DNA from: Rhinopomastus cyanomelas
Taxonomy: Eukaryota; Chordata; Aves; Bucerotiformes; Rhinopomastidae
Direction: 5' to 3'
DNA: 64,000 nucleotides
NCBI GenBank assembly: GCA_013400115.1
Contig: VXBP01002543.1
Location: 500,098-564,097, forward strand
The translations under genes and the position numbers were made by a program. The notes below the pieces were generated by a model. It saw nothing but the letters and a program-made list of their open reading frames with translations, was not told the DNA's origin and did no database searches. Position 1 is the stretch's first letter. Each line of letters opens with the position of its first letter. Shown here piece by piece: positions 12,220 through 25,911 of this stretch.

Positions 12220-12868
12220 GCCCAGTGATAAAAATATCCGAGTCTTTCCTTCTCTCTGGTTTCCTTTGAAGGTGCAGCCAAGGGAATGACAGGTCTAAGG
12301 AGTTCCAGCGCAGGCAGTGCTACGCAGAGCTATAGAAAGGCAGGTGGGAAGTACCAGAGGGGTGCGTTTCTTTCTGAGCTGCTCCGTGAGCCCAGCATCG
12401 CTTGTGGAGACACTACAGCTACTGCTAGAAGCTCTTATGGATGAGAGGTAGAGCGAAGGCCTCGATCAATTGATTGTTAAAGATCCTACCACACTTTTCA
12501 CAAGATGATGGGACAATAACCTTGGTGTCCTGGCCAGATTCCAGTTCATTACTTTCTGCTTGTCTAAAATTTCCCCTTCCCCTCCCTCTACCATTTATCC
12601 TGGAGAAGTTATCATTCGTTTCCTCTCCTAATGACTCCTGGATAATGCTGCTGGCACACAACTGATGCTTTATTTCATCCTGGTGATGAGGGAGTGATCC
12701 TTGTGATATGGGGTCTTTGGGCTGAAAAAGGTGCTATGGAAACAGAGATGCTTGGAGCGAACTCGTAAGTACAAAAGGACTGTTGCTTTCTGCTCCCTTC
12801 AGCTGCTGTTTCAGAACAGGTAAACGGGTTTTCCAGCTGCATCTTCGAGCTAAATCCAAATCATAAAT

Positions 12869-12906
12869 GCGCGTGTGTGTCTTCTGTGTGTGTGTGTGCG
12901 CGCGCA
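12869..12906. repeat. GT/GC dinucleotide repeat
   Basis: Two alternating purine-pyrimidine tracts, one ending in TGTGT and one running from GTGT into GCGCGC, are separated by CTTC. It is an ordinary avian microsatellite with Z-DNA potential. Confidence 0.85.
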
Positions 12907-15900
12907 AGCCTGTCTCTTCCCCCCCTTCCGTCTTGGAACAAGAAGAATGTGTCAAGCCCTCTGGCTGCAATCCAGGACTCTCCGTGGAACTATAAATCGA
13001 CCCGTCAGGGAGGGGGAAAGAGATTAACGTTGGCCGTCTTCATTAGTGAGTCCCCAGAGGAAACTGGGTCTGCCATGAGCCGTGAATGAGACCAGCTGAG
13101 AGAGGAGGGGGAGAGTTTGCGGTTTTTATCACTGCCTCCAGAGACCCTGGAGGAGTGGAGGAAAAGAGTGTGATAGGGATGGGAGGATGTAAAATGAAGG
13201 AAGCCGGAGCTTTCCAGCACATCGCTGGCTCCCTCATTGGAGGGCAGGTAGCTGGTTGCTGCTCCTCTGCACCAATCCCTGACCCGTGAGCCCATGTGTG
13301 TGGCTGGAGTACTTGGCATGCTAATTGGGAGCAGAGAGGAGAGAGCCCAGTGGCAGTGCAATGCCCTGCCATGCTAAACAAGTGCCTGTAATTGCATTCA
13401 AGGTACTTTCATTATGTCAGATTTTTCACAGAACCAGAAAAGTGCATTTATCACGAGTGGCATAATTCTTCCTGGGCATTGCTCGGGGTGTGTGTGTGCG
13501 CTTAATTCCCTGCCCCCCTTCTCCCTCCCAGAAAGATGAAAGTAATTCTTGCCTGTGTTTCATTCTCACTTGCATGCTGATTTTTACAAATAGCTTCTTT
13601 GAGCTTCAAACAGCGATCTCCTCCTTGCTCGCTCTGTTTATTGTGTGTGTTTGCACTGCAGGCTCATGCAAACACATGCGTGCAGTAACGCACACGTGTG
13701 CTAATTGTTGTTTTTCCAGGCTGAAGGAGGGTATGGAGGCTGCAACTGCAGCTGGTAATGTTTCAGGTTCCCTTATAAAGTCCCTGAGAGCCTGGATTGT
13801 GGTGGTGCTCCTACCAGTAAAATCTGGTTTAAGCTGGTAGTTGTCTTTCCCCCCCCCCCTTTCTTGCAGTGAGTGACGCAGGCTCGACAGCTCCAGATAG
13901 TGATGCTCTTTATTCACTGAGCAGGCATCACACACATCATGGCAGTACCAGCTATGCACTAACACTGTTCCTACCAGGGTACCTAGCACTGACCTGAGGG
14001 GACCAGGGAGAGGGAGGCCTCTTGTCTGTGCCCATGTGGTCCTTGTCACCTCTGCAGCATGACAACAAGAGAACCAATTAGTGTCAGTTGTGGTGGCGGT
14101 TCTTACTGAAGGGGACACAGACCTGGCTAAGATGTGAACTGAGAAATCATACGTCGTCTTACTCTGCCTGCCCACAGGTCTCTGGGGCTGGGGGTGTCAC
14201 ACTTGGGAGCAAGGGAGCTCCTGGGAAATAGAGCTGGTGCCTGCAGCCACTCTGGTTGCTGGAGGTGCGACAGACAGTTGCAGTTACCAGTCTGGCTGGC
14301 ACAGATCTCTGCTAAAACTTGTTGTCCTCTTCTCTCCCTGTCTCACTGCTGTGTTTTTATTCTCTCGCTGGATTCCCCTTACACACAACTTACTGCCCTC
14401 AGTAAGGGCACAGCTTCCCTTGTCTGCTTTGCCTTGACAATCCACAGTTCTTTGTAAAACACAGCGCAGTGCTTTGCCTTTGCTTTTACATGCCCCGCCA
14501 GCGTGTACGCACCTCTGCTGTGGAATTTGTCGGCTTCTTGAGATTGCTTTTTCACTAGCCCTTATAACACAGCTGTGGTTTGTGCTTGTAGTCACTTGGC
14601 ACTTAGTGTTTTAAATTATGCTGCTTGCTAGTAAGTAAAAGCAATAATCTGTTTTTTGATATTGATAAACTTTTTGGAAAATGTTTTGTTTTGTAAAGAC
14701 CAGCCCAGAGCTTCAGGTGCTTGCAGGCAGAACTAGACAAATCGTGAATAACGTTTGGAGTGGAAATGTGGAGTAGAAACGTGGGCATGAAGGAGAAAAA
14801 GCTGGGGCAAAGGAGCTGCTGTTTGTGTGAAATGAGAGTACTAGTGGCGCTATAAAGTGGCATGTCAGGTGAGTCAGACCCAGAACTGCTCTAGAAGGCA
14901 GGAATCCTGCTGCTTCCTGGTTCCGTTTTACGCCTCTCGGTGTTCCCAGCTGAGGAGCACGCACTGATGTTTTGCCTTACCTTGGAAGGAGAAGAAATAA
15001 ATGATGATGAGCAGAAGGGTAACTGCACTACAGTGTGTCATAACACACCACCAGCTACAGTGTCACTAATGAACAAGCTGATGGATGAGTTATTTACTCC
15101 ACAGTCCGGAGGGAAGAGGCCGCCTTTGCTGACACCCATCTCTGAGCAGTGTGAGGGCTCTGCACCGAGAGAAGTATGTCATCTGCAGCGACAAAATCCC
15201 CCTTTCCCTTGTGCAGCTGGATGCTCTTACAGAACCTCAAGTTCAAGCCTGATCCTGCTTAGCTTGTGGCGTGGCCCGAGGTGGTTCAGTCTGAGAGGCA
15301 ACCTGCTGGCAGCCAGGGTAGAGGTCTCTGCTCCTTGGGGACCTCTGTCCTGGTGGAAGAGTGGAGGAGGGACAAGGGGATTGCAGCCTGCTGTGGGGGA
15401 GAAGTGCTGCGGTAGATTAAAGCAGCTGCTGAGGGACTACTCCAGTGAAGCTTGAAATCAGATTGTTTGACAAACATCATGTTAGAAGCACCTGGCTGGT
15501 TCTGTTTGCCCCACAGCTCCCTACCTCAGAGAGAAAACAGGGATTTTCATTGCTCCAGAATCACTTCACGTTCCCTCTTCCCTTTTCCCTTCCCTCGCTA
15601 TGCCCCAGAGGGCAGATTACCTGCCTGCAGGTCTGCTGGACGTCGAGGGTGGTGGAAGACTTTGGGAACCCCTCACCCTGATGCCAGCTCCCTGTCTGAG
15701 AAACAGAGAGCTTGTGGAGAGGTGGGTTTGTTTGGTGTGATTTAATTATTTTTTTTCCCCGGCTCTGATTTTTGTTCTGCCTCATTTGCATGTTGTGTTT
15801 TTTCCAAGCCTCTTCATCTCCTTTCTTCCTCCCCTCTTTTTTTTTTTCAAAAAAAATTCTCTCTGCTAAAGATTGCTCCCTAACTCTCAAATGTCCCTCC

Positions 15901-16126
15901 CCCGCCTCACTCCCCCCCACTGCATTTTTCTTTCATCCTTTGTTCTTGATTGCTTGTGCCCGGGAGCAAAGAAAGGAAAAGGAAAGGATACCATCTCTCT
16001 GTGAAATACAGGAGAGAGAGGAAAGCAGGCAGGCAAAGTTGTCAGCCAGGCAGACTGCGACTGAATCCTCTCAGAAACACATTACATGCACCTCAGTCAC
16101 CCGGGATTCACCACCTTCATTAAGCT

Positions 16127-16149
16127 TGCCGTGCCGTGCCATGCCATGC
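16127..16149. repeat. GTGCC/ATGCC pentanucleotide repeat
   Basis: Four pentamers follow one another, two with G and two with A at the variable position. It is a short tandem repeat with no coding context. Confidence 0.75.
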
Positions 16150-19100
16150 AGCCCTGATCCTGCGAGCCCTGGGTGGAATTTCCCTGCAGAAATGTTGCTT
16201 TGGGCATCTGCTGCCCCAGGAGAATGAAATGGGGGTCAGGGATGGACCAGTCCTGCCTCCTGTGCTCACCTAGATTATGAACAGGGTCCTGTACGTGGGT
16301 CCCCCCTTGGTCCTGTTCACAGTGTGAATCTGCAGTGTCTGTCTCACACAGGAGGGTAGGTAATCATCTGAAATGTGTGTGCACGCTGGCTGATACATCA
16401 CATCTTTCTTTCTTTCCATCTCCTCTCCCCCTGCATCAGCAGCGCTGCCATAATCTCTCAAAATCAACAGGCCATTACAGTCTGATGTAACTCAATGAGT
16501 ACTCAGAGACAGAAATCCTGCAGTGCACTTAAAAATCCTAATGTAGAAACACAGCACTGTCCTGCATTCCCCCTCCACCTTGTTTCCTGGTTTGTAGTGG
16601 AAAATCAGCATTGTTCTGTGTCTGCACAAGGGATTTTTAGCAGAGAGCACTGCTAGGCTTCAGCTAGCTTTCTATTCTCTTTCAGCTCCCAGAATCTCAA
16701 ATGCAGAGGCTGATCTCTTCCTCCTCCCAACCTTTCCCCTTTTTTCCATTAGCTTTTTGCAGCAGTGGCTTTCAGTTCATGCCTTGGGAGAGCAGAGGTT
16801 GCAGAGACCTCACAGAGGTCCTCTGTTTCATCCACTTTTCCTCATCTGGCCTGTTCCTCACCAGTGGAACATGTGCTTCTGTTGATTAGACCCCGTGGGT
16901 GGGCAGTTCAGGTAAAGATGGGCCTTGCTGGGTTTTGCACAGGACAAATGTCTTCCTACTGTTTGCCTTGATTCCCCAGAAGATCTCTCCCTTAGATGGA
17001 GCCTTACATTTCAATCCTCCCTCTTAGTCCCCTCCCCCAAGTGTTTGTTGTAAGTCACATTCCAGCCCAACAAGACTCTAATCTTGAAATTAAAGGAGCC
17101 TTATTGGGAAGGGGCATCTCTCCTCCTGATGTTTGTGGGGTACCCCTTATTTCTCACAGTACTCTTACACATCTGAGACCTAGGCTGCAAGTCAGTGCAG
17201 TGGGGTAACTAAGACTTTGATGCTATGTCTTATAGAACTGAGTTTTTCACAATTATTTTGACTACCTGAATTAAACATAAATGATAAATGAAATTGAGGT
17301 GCTTGCTCTGTGAATCACAGCAGCGGTTCTTCCAAGCTTTGTACCGTGGCGTCTTGCTAGGAGGACTGCATGGTTCATATATTTGTGCTCTGTCAGTGAT
17401 GAATTCTGCTGTTAATTCTGCTTTCTGCCCCAGCTTGAGAAGAAGCTTGAGGTGGAATTCCAGGATGGGATGCCAGAAGATACTGCATCTCATAGCTTCT
17501 CTCCAGCCTGCCTGACGTCTGAAGAACTGCTTATCAAAACCTGCAACCTGACCTATGAGCTGAAAAGTAGAGAAAGCATCTGGTTTTGCTGTCTAGGATC
17601 CCATGCATGGTGGTGCATGGTCTCTCTTTTGCTTCTGTGGTCCACTGATGTTGAGTAATTGCAGGCAGGTGACCAGTGCGAGAGAGCTGGCAGAGATGCA
17701 CAGTTTTCATTAGCTGTCAAACAGAGAGGAGCAGTTAGTCACTTACCTCTTCTGCCTTCAGGCCTAATCTGAAACTCTCCTTTATGACAAGAGTAAAAGT
17801 GGCAGATTAGTTATGAAATGTCCTGTTCAAAGGAACTATTTGGGGTTCTTGCCCATGGCAAAACCATCTGTTTTAGACAGGTAATTCATCACTCAGAACT
17901 TTGCATTGGTGGGTGGGTCCTCGGGTATCTTAGTGGAACTGAAGAAACATGGTTTTTGCTTCATGCCCATGGTTAACGTAAGGTACCAGGGGCACAGTGC
18001 TCTGCTGCTTGCACTACTGGCCTGTTTGGTCTGAGGTGCTGTCTTGGACACTGGAGCTGATTGTGGTATTGGAGCCGAGACCAAGTGTTGGTTGCAGAGT
18101 CTACAAAGAATTACTCCACTGTGGACAGTTTGGAGCAGTGACCCTGAGAGAGAAGCTGCTGCTTTATGTCTCTGTTGGTTTTTGTACTCTTTGAAATGTG
18201 AGAGTCTGTCCTAGTTTATAACTGATTTCCTATCTGATAGCACTGTGGGTGTTTTCATTATCCTTAGAAAAGTCTAATTAAATTAAGACACTGGCCAGTT
18301 TTTTTCCTGGACTGTCAAAGCAACTCCATGTGCTCCTGTCGTGTGGCTGCAGAGGCTGTGATTTGGCAAGGCTTCCTCTTGGATGGTGCTTGGATCTATG
18401 AAACTTCACTTGTCTTCCAAGTATCCAGGGAGACTCCTGCCAGAACTGCAGGCATTGCAGGTGAAAAATGAGGGACCACTCTTTCATGCTTGTCCATGTA
18501 TCCAGCCAACGTGCTTTACATCTTATTGTCCACTTGTTCCAGTCATGGTATTACAACTGCTTGAGCAGCTTCAGCTTCCCTTTTGCTTTACTTCCTCTTC
18601 TCCTCCCCCCCCCTACCTTGCACTCCTTTGGTGAGAGCAGCTTCTTCTCTTTCTAGCTTGCTATAAAATCTGTTCTCTGTACAGCTGTGCGACTGGCTGA
18701 CCGTCTGTTTTCTCTGTTGTCTTGTATCTCTCATCTGATCTGAAAACACTTTTTCCCTCTCTTGTCCCTCTTAGCATTTCTCTTCTCCTTCCATTGTATA
18801 TAGGAGCACTTGAGCCAGTAGGGAATATTGATTAAAGAGGGTTTTTTTCTCTTTTGGAAAGTGTTAGTTTAAACAGTAATAAGTATCTGTCTAAGACGCA
18901 GCATTTCATGCAAGTTTCACAGGGAAAGGAATGTGGTGTTGTCCAGCTGCCCAGAATATCCCTCAGCCTGCCAGCATAAAGGCCCTCCTCTGAGCTAGAG
19001 CAAGGCTTTGTGCCTGAGGCGGTTCATGGAGCAGGTTTTTTTGGAGCTTGTTCTAACCAAAACAGATCCTGCTTTCCAGTCCTGCCTGGGGACAACAAGA

Positions 19101-20144
19101 GGGGAAGGAGTAAGCACCAGTGGCTTCAGCTTTGTAACCTAACCAGCAGCCAAGATCCAGCTGTGCCTTCAGGCCCTTCTGTGAGGCTGCAGAGGAGAAG
19201 CTTGTTTTGTGTTGTGTTTTGTTTTCTTGAAGCTTTGAAAAGGCGTCTGGTCTACTGCAGCATAATTAAGGCATCCTTACATCTGCTTGATTTTGGAAGC
19301 TGATGTGTAGTAAGTTTTTTTTTTCCTGGAAAATGCCTTCAAATGGTGTTGGAGAGTGAAAGAAGTGGGTGGCAACTTATGATCCGGGTACTTGTTGATA
19401 TGATGCACTGAGTAATCACTTGTCAAGCTGCAGGTCCATATGAAGTGGAACTGGCAGTGTTAGGGATGTGTGGTGTCATTTACAGCACATACAGCTCGGG
19501 GAAAGGAGAGAAGGTGTGCGTTAACATTGGAGAGGTGGTGCTGGACAACGACTCACCATGTCATGCGTCCAACCCTGCTTCTGCTGCTAGTGTTGTTTAA
19601 GCTTTTCTGCATCTCAAGAACGGGATGCACCAGAAGACTTCCCTTTGAAAGCTCTGGCCATGGGTGTATGAGGAGGAAGGCAGGATTTAGTTTTGAGCCC
19701 CTTCTGAGTGAACTGGGAGAAGGGAAGCAGACTGAAGAACCTGTATGGAATCAGGCTTGTGCTTAAAATCTGCACTGTTCATGATTTGGAATTGAAAACT
19801 ACGGCTCAGACATAAGACAGTCTTGAGTTTGAGTTGTGGGTTCCAGAGCATTTATAAGGGTACATCTCTGTGTTGGGTTGAAGTAGACACAGGTCAGCAT
19901 GGCTGACAAATAAAATGGCCCCATTGCTTCCTGTATTCCTTGTTACTGCTGCCAGTGTGCTGTGAAAGCTAGGAAAAGGAGTGCTTGTCAGCCAGGTCTA
20001 GTTTGGGATGTGCGTTGAGGAAGAGAAGAGGCGGCAGAAGCTTATTTGCTCCTTCAGCAGAAGTAAGGACTTGGATTGTCTTGAAGTGTTATCCAACAGT
20101 TTGTTTTCAGCTTATTTAGTTAACTGGACTTACCTAGCTAATTT

Positions 20145-20368
20145 ATGGAGGCTGCATGTTAGGAAAGATTTTACTGGAAGGATGGTCAGGCATTGGAACA
20201 GGCTGCCCAGGGAGGTGGTTGAGTCACCATCCTGGTATGTGTTTAAAGACCATTTAGATGTGGTGCTTGGAGATACGGTCTAGTGGTGAACTTGGTCGAC
20301 TAGGGTTATTGTTGGACTTGATAATCTCAAGGGTCTTTTCCAGCATGAATAATTCCATTATTCCATTA
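20145..20368 (+). mobile_element. CR1 LINE 3' fragment, plus strand
   Basis: About 220 bases match the last part of CR1 ORF2 and its 3' end. The translation shows the family block HWNRLPREVVESP, followed by the F-K-D-H-L-D-V-V-L stretch and a stop. The 3' end carries the typical TTGGACTTGATAATCTCAAGG and ends in a degenerate ATTCC repeat in place of the usual ATTCTATGATTCT tail. It is truncated at its 5' side and too short to encode any active domain. Confidence 0.92.
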
Positions 20369-23300
20369 AGTTGTCTGCCTTTACACTTTGTCCTCTTCTG
20401 TTGTTCCCATTTAATAGTATTTCTCAGCTTCACAGGGGTATGATGAGGGTATCTCAGGCAGAGAAGTATCAGATACCTGTGTGTATACACGTGTGAGAGA
20501 GACCTAAGATGCTAATTTCTGCTGGCAAAATCTCTACAGGACAAGAAATGGCCTTGGCAATGGCTGCTCATGGGAGGGAGCAGGGTGCCCTGACATGGCC
20601 AGGACTGTGCAACATGTTTTGCCCAGCCCAGCTGTGTTGTGCTGACCATGGGTGACTTAGCCGAGCACTTGCCTTGGTGGTGTTTCGCAGTTTGCCTGGA
20701 ACACAACAGCACCGGTGCGCTGCCTCCCATCAATTCTCAAGCTAGAGCGGGTGGCAGCAGTGGGAAGAAACCTATTGATTTGGGCTGTAAATCAGAAAGC
20801 TAAGGGGAAAAACCCTGGTGCCCAGGAAAACAGCAGATCTGTCTCTCACCTGCTGCAGGCAGAAGAGTCTTTTCTGCCACCTCCACTGGGCACGTGGAGC
20901 ATCAGTTCTGCAATCTTTTTTGCACGGGGACAGTTGGTAGCCTGGAGTCTAGGATTAGTGCTAATTATTCCCATATTTTGTATGGGCAAATGATGACAGT
21001 TCGGCAGGGCTGAACTAGGTCTGATAACGATGCTGGAAGGTCCAGCATTGCCTGAAGAGAAGTGAGGCAAGTGGGCTGCTGGAGCTTGTGTGAGCTGGGG
21101 TAGAAAGGAATCAGAACTATATGCTTCTGCTTTTGGTGGTCATGCCTGGGTTTGCAGCAGAAGACAAAGATCTGTGCCATAGGATTGGCCCTTGCCCTTT
21201 TGCAAGTGGGATCTGCCCTGTTGTGCCCTGAAGACCACTTGGCTTTGGGAATGGAAAACGAGAGAATTTCCCTGGTGTCAGTGTGTGGTGTCAGAGATGA
21301 CTCCAGGAAGATCTGAGGTGTTGCTCTGGGGCAGCATGTGACTGGGTTAGTGTGGGACAAAGACAGGAGCCCATGCTGGGGCTGGAGAGCACAGTGGAGT
21401 TAGAGATTTGGGGGACATGATGAATTTGCTGGGCCAGGAGATGGACAGATGGAGAGAGATCTTGGAGGGGGTCCCAAAATTGCCCTATTTAGTACATTTG
21501 GGAGAGTCATCGCTCTTCTCATCACACATATGCTTTGGGAGTGGGCCAGGGGAGGTTTCAACAGAATCAGAATCACAATCTCAGCTTTTTTTTTTTTTTT
21601 TTTTAAATTAAAAAAATAACAACCAAACAAACCCAGACACATTCTTTTGGGGTCATTTTTATATCCATTGAGGAGCCACTTAAAAAAACCATAAAAATCT
21701 GTTAACTGTTAATACCTCCTGGTTTTCTTACCCTTCCGTTCTAGGAGGGGATTTTTGCCAGGCTCTTGATCAAGTATAAACAGGAGTTTCGCGTAGATTC
21801 AGGACAGATGTAGAGGCAACCTGGGAAACAGGGAATGGCAGGAAATTATGTTGGTCACAACTGAAATGCTCAGCACAACCACAGCACTTGAGCTTGTGAA
21901 CCCTTTTTACAGCACATGTTGCCCCTGTGCCATAGATTGTTAATTTTTTTTTTTCTTACCGGGAGCAGATGGAGAAAATCTCTGGGGACTGTATATTTCT
22001 CCCTTGACTGGGGAAGAGCCTGCACGTCCTCTAGAGAGTCACACCTCTTACTTTACTGTGCCTGGTTTAGCAGGAAAGCTCCGTGAGGATCACGGCTGTA
22101 CTGGATCTGTGTTTGCTTAAGGTGCTGAGGGATGCTGAGGTCAGACGAGCTTCCTCTGCTGCAGTGGGGAACTGTTATAATAACTGCTGTTTCTGCTGTT
22201 ACGGGCCACACAACGATGAGATATTTATTAGGCTAATGAGCAAATTATAATTCAAAGCTTCAGGATGAACAAAAAAATAGAAAGTATGTTAGCTCCCAAC
22301 TGGTAATGGCTGCAGGATCAGAGTCACAGAATTCTTGAATTTCAAAGTTTTCCCCAGTGACCGGAGCTTGGATGAGATGCGGCTCGGTACAAGTGTGCGG
22401 TTATGTTCTGAAACTCAGAAATGTATGTCTGCGGTGCGGTCACCATACAGAGAATGAGGGAAAAAGCAGCCTTACCTCATTTCCTGCCTTTTTCTGTGCA
22501 AATTCTCATTCATAAAGCAGGAATATTTTTGTACAGTGCTTCCTAGGGGAGACTTTTTCCCCCCACCCCTGCTAGAAGAAAAAGCAGAAAGCTTTGGTGG
22601 TGCATTCAAACGCAGCTGTGTTTGGTTTGTGGTGTGGAGGTCGAAGTGTGCGTTAGGACATGCCCTGCCCAGTGTACCTGCTTTGTATCACCTCTGTACA
22701 CAGAGAGGAGGTTTGTGCAAACTGTATTGACCTGCAATCCACAGGCAGGTTTAGATTACAGTTTATCTGGGCTGGATTCAAATGGTGGCCTCAAGTTGAA
22801 ATGCTCTTTAATCACTTGAGCTGGATGCTGCCTGAGTTTTGGAGTCTTGCAAATACATTGGCATTCCTATAATAAATGCAGTCTCTAAAAGTGTTTCCTT
22901 GAGGAACCCTTGACTTCGTGAGCTTTTATTGTGAGGTGGTGGTTAGGGCTGAGAATTTGCCACTGACTCCCTCTCCCCACCCCAAAACAAATAAATAGAA
23001 CCATATGTAGTTGACTTCATCCTCCAAACAGCCTCTTAGGCTGCTTCCTTATGAAATCAGCAACTTCAGTTTTTTGAGTTTTTATCAAGTTTTGAGATGT
23101 GCCAGACCATCTCCAAGGTTGCATGGAGAAGGAAGATGTTAGCCCTAGCGCTGACTCTTTTAAGTCTGCTGTCTGCTGGATTCAAACTATCAGTCATTTT
23201 CCTATAGCTAAAGTCACTGCAGCATGTTTTTCTTGCCTTGTTCCCTTTGTGAAATGAGCTGCTGTAGCAAAGGGGTTTAAAAGGCATTCTTTGTTGGTTT

Positions 23301-23933
23301 GTTTTTTCTTTTCCAAAATAGAAACATTTAATCATCTTTTTAATCATCCCTCTCGATGTACAGCCAAACAGCATTATTTATTTCAGTGACTGTTTCTGGT
23401 TTAGACTCAGATTGAACCTATTTCAATTCATTAGTGGTGTGATCTGGTTCTGACAATGAAGTGACCCAACGCAAGCAGCCTGGTTCTGCGTTTTATTCTG
23501 GTTGATACTACTGACTTCCCACATGGGCTTTGCTCAGTCACTTAGAAATTTGTCTTTTATTTCCTTTAGCTCTGAAATCAGAGTAGCTTCTGGTAAACTC
23601 TCAAGGGTTTTCTGGCTGTTTAATATAGTTAATATTGGTAGAGTATGCACCAGATCCTACTATTAGATAAAGAAGGAGGGAAGCACCCTGTGACCCAGCA
23701 GAATTAGGGTGAGAGCATGAAGGGGCAGAAAGGGACCAGTGACAGTGGCAAAAAAAAAAGGAAGAGGAAGTTCAGACTAAGGGGTACCAGAGGGAAGCTG
23801 GTGGTGAGCTGTGGGGAATGTGCAGGGTTATGCAAAGGGTGAGAGGAAAGGAGATGCTGCAGATCAAAGAAGGAAAGGATGTGGAGCACAAATGAAAGCA
23901 GTGGTTTGGAGACAGGGGATTGAGTCACAGAAT
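20369..23933. other. Unique non-coding DNA, no gene recognised
   Basis: No exon or repeat family is recognised apart from a 19-base T run at 21586-21604. The segment near 22190-22285 looks conserved: it is A/T-rich with several homeobox-like TAAT/ATTA cores and few homopolymers. Confidence 0.65.
21586..21604. repeat. Poly(T) tract followed by an A-rich tract
   Basis: Nineteen T residues are followed directly by an A-rich run. No attached SINE or processed gene copy is recognisable upstream on either strand, although the AGAATCAGAATCAC just before it faintly resembles a CR1 tail. Confidence 0.85.
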
Positions 23934-24267
23934 CCCAGAATGGTGGGTGTTGGAAGGGACCTCTGTAGATCGTCTAGTCTAACTCCCCTGTTTAGAGCAG
24001 AATCACCTGGAGAAGATGACACAGGGACATGTCCAGGCAGGTCTTGGACGTCTACAGAGAAGGAGACTCCACAACCTCTTTGGACAGCCTATTCCAGTAT
24101 CCAACACGTCAAAGTAAGGTTTTTTCTCTATGTTCTGTTGAGGTCAGCCTTCCCTTGTAAGAGAGATGCTCCAGTCATCTACTCAGCACTCTTTTGGACT
24201 GTTTCACGGAGTTCTGCGTCCCTCTTGAACTGGGGAAGCACAGAACTGGCCACAGTACTCAGTACAG
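23934..24267 (-). mobile_element. CR1 LINE 3' fragment, minus strand, older copy
   Basis: About 330 bases match CR1 in reverse. The 3' tail lies at the left as GTCACAGAATCCCAGAATGG, followed by the 3' untranslated signature around GGAAGGGACCTCTGTAGATC and by coding remnants as far as the TGGGGAAGCACAGAACTGG block near 24230. The coding part is interrupted by stops and small indels. It lacks the first-tail wording shared by the copies at 9821, 38590 and 54405, so it belongs to a different and probably older CR1 group. Confidence 0.9.
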
Positions 24268-25911
24268 GTAGTTAGAAGAAGGAAAGAGGAGGGAATCAGG
24301 ATGAAAGCTCACTCGGGCTTTACAGGTGACATCTGTTGAAGTTTTACTGGGAAGTTTATTGTCCTGTGTTTCTAAACTTGGGGCAAAATTATGCTGCTTT
24401 TTTTTCCCTAAGGCATCTGACCACTTTACCACATTAAATAGTTAGGAGTAGGAGGACCTCTAAAATTTACTTTTGAGGTCTTGCTGCTGTTTAATGGTGT
24501 CTCTTTTCCTAGAAAATAACTCTTGAAACTCTTGAAAGTGTTAATGGCTTTGCACAGTCCCCTGCTGGTTTGTCCTGCTGGCTTTCAAATTGTTGTCCTG
24601 TGTCAGAGATGGGAGTCTCTGACATGTAAAGCATTTGAGAACATCAATGAAAAGCAACTGCGGAAAGATTCTTGTCTGTGGATTTTTTTTCTTCCTTTAC
24701 TCTTTGGCAAATATTGTGCCTGATTAAATCTGTGCCAAATAATGGTTTTATTTGTGTGGGTCTCAGTGGTGGCTGTACTCTTTTTCCCTGCCACCAACTC
24801 TGTGTGTGAGGAAACCGTGGAGAAGAGGTGCAGCAGGGACAGTTTGTGGTGGCTTGTTTGGGAAGTAAGGGGTGTGGGGGGTGGCCTGTGTTGAGTTGAA
24901 ACAGAGGCTGGGGGAGCGTTGCTGTTCCTATTGTTCTGCCAGACTTCGTGGTTTGGCCACAAAGCCAAAGAACTAGTGTTTAAAACTTTCCACATTGAAA
25001 GATACCAGTTTAAAACATAATGAAGCACAATATGAAACATTAAGACTGGTATTTAAAAACTACCTGAAGGTAGATGAGTCACTTGAAAATTACCCCAGTG
25101 AAAATACTTGTGTTTTCTCTCACTAGACCAGTGTGTTGAAGCATAACCTTTGGGTCTCAGCACAAGCTTCTGCAGCAACTTAATTAGGCAGCAGCAAAAC
25201 AGAGAGATCGCCTTGTGTCTGACCACAGCCCTAGATAAAAGAAGTTTTGGAAAATTCAGGCAACTGCTGCGATCCTGGGCTATAAGAGGGGGTGGAGATA
25301 GAGCAGCTGCCTTCTCCAAGGCTTAGGCTGTTGTTGCATTGACTAGCAGCACTCTTAACAGCTTCTGCTGAGATTAATAAGGAGAAGAGACTTGTTTCTC
25401 AACATGATGGATCCTGCTGCTGCCCATCACCAGTGGCTCAGAATGGGGCAGGTGCCCTGTGCTGTCAGTAGTGCTGGGCAGCACTTTCCTGTGGGATGCA
25501 GTGTTCTGGGCAGGATGGATGGAAGGTCCTGCTGGACACAGCAGTTCCTGCATTGGGCTTTTATCTCCTCCTTTGCTGATGGCTCATCTCTTTCACACAG
25601 TGACAGCCCTGTGAAATCTTCCCAGGAGACGCAGCATTTGTCTCCCTTGAAACTTGTGAGAGCAGGGGATGGCGGGGGAGAGGACTGGGATTTTTTTTCC
25701 TTGTTTCAGGCTTTTATTTGCGTGGTGTTTTTCCTCCCTGAAGAGTGCCCAGCACAGTATTTTGGGTTGGTTGCCCTTAAGAATTTCTTATGAAACAATC
25801 AGAGGATTTGAAGATGTGTGAGATGCTTCTGTATTTTGAGTCCTAATCACTTAGGTGAAAAAGAATAAGTAAATTATATATTGAGCCGCTAACTGGTGCT
25901 GAGGCCTGGTT

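Larger units (their letters stand above)
10455..20144. other. Unique non-coding DNA, no gene recognised
   Basis: No exon, RNA gene or transposon is identified. It holds a 24-base strictly alternating purine-pyrimidine tract at 11488-11511, a further GT/GC tract near 12869-12906, a 9-base palindrome pair at 12199-12219, a conserved-looking A/T-mixed block near 13375-13480, and a pyrimidine-rich stretch near 15780-15900. Open frames of 150-190 codons (11183-11689, 13606-14175, 14940-15455) show no domain and overlap frames on both strands. Confidence 0.65.

Noticed and set aside
13606..14175. 189-codon minus-strand frame
   Set aside because: No family similarity recognised; other open frames overlap it; no splice context.
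14975..14985. Minus-strand splice donor (CCAAG/GTAAGG)
   Set aside because: No convincing acceptor or coding frame belongs to it.
15001..15085. C/D-box snoRNA candidate (ATGATGA and CTGA about 75 bases apart)
   Set aside because: The flanks do not pair into a terminal stem, and no C'/D' boxes are convincing.
22322..22345. CR1-like tail AGAGTCACAGAATTC
   Set aside because: Too short, and the following bases do not continue as a CR1 3' end.
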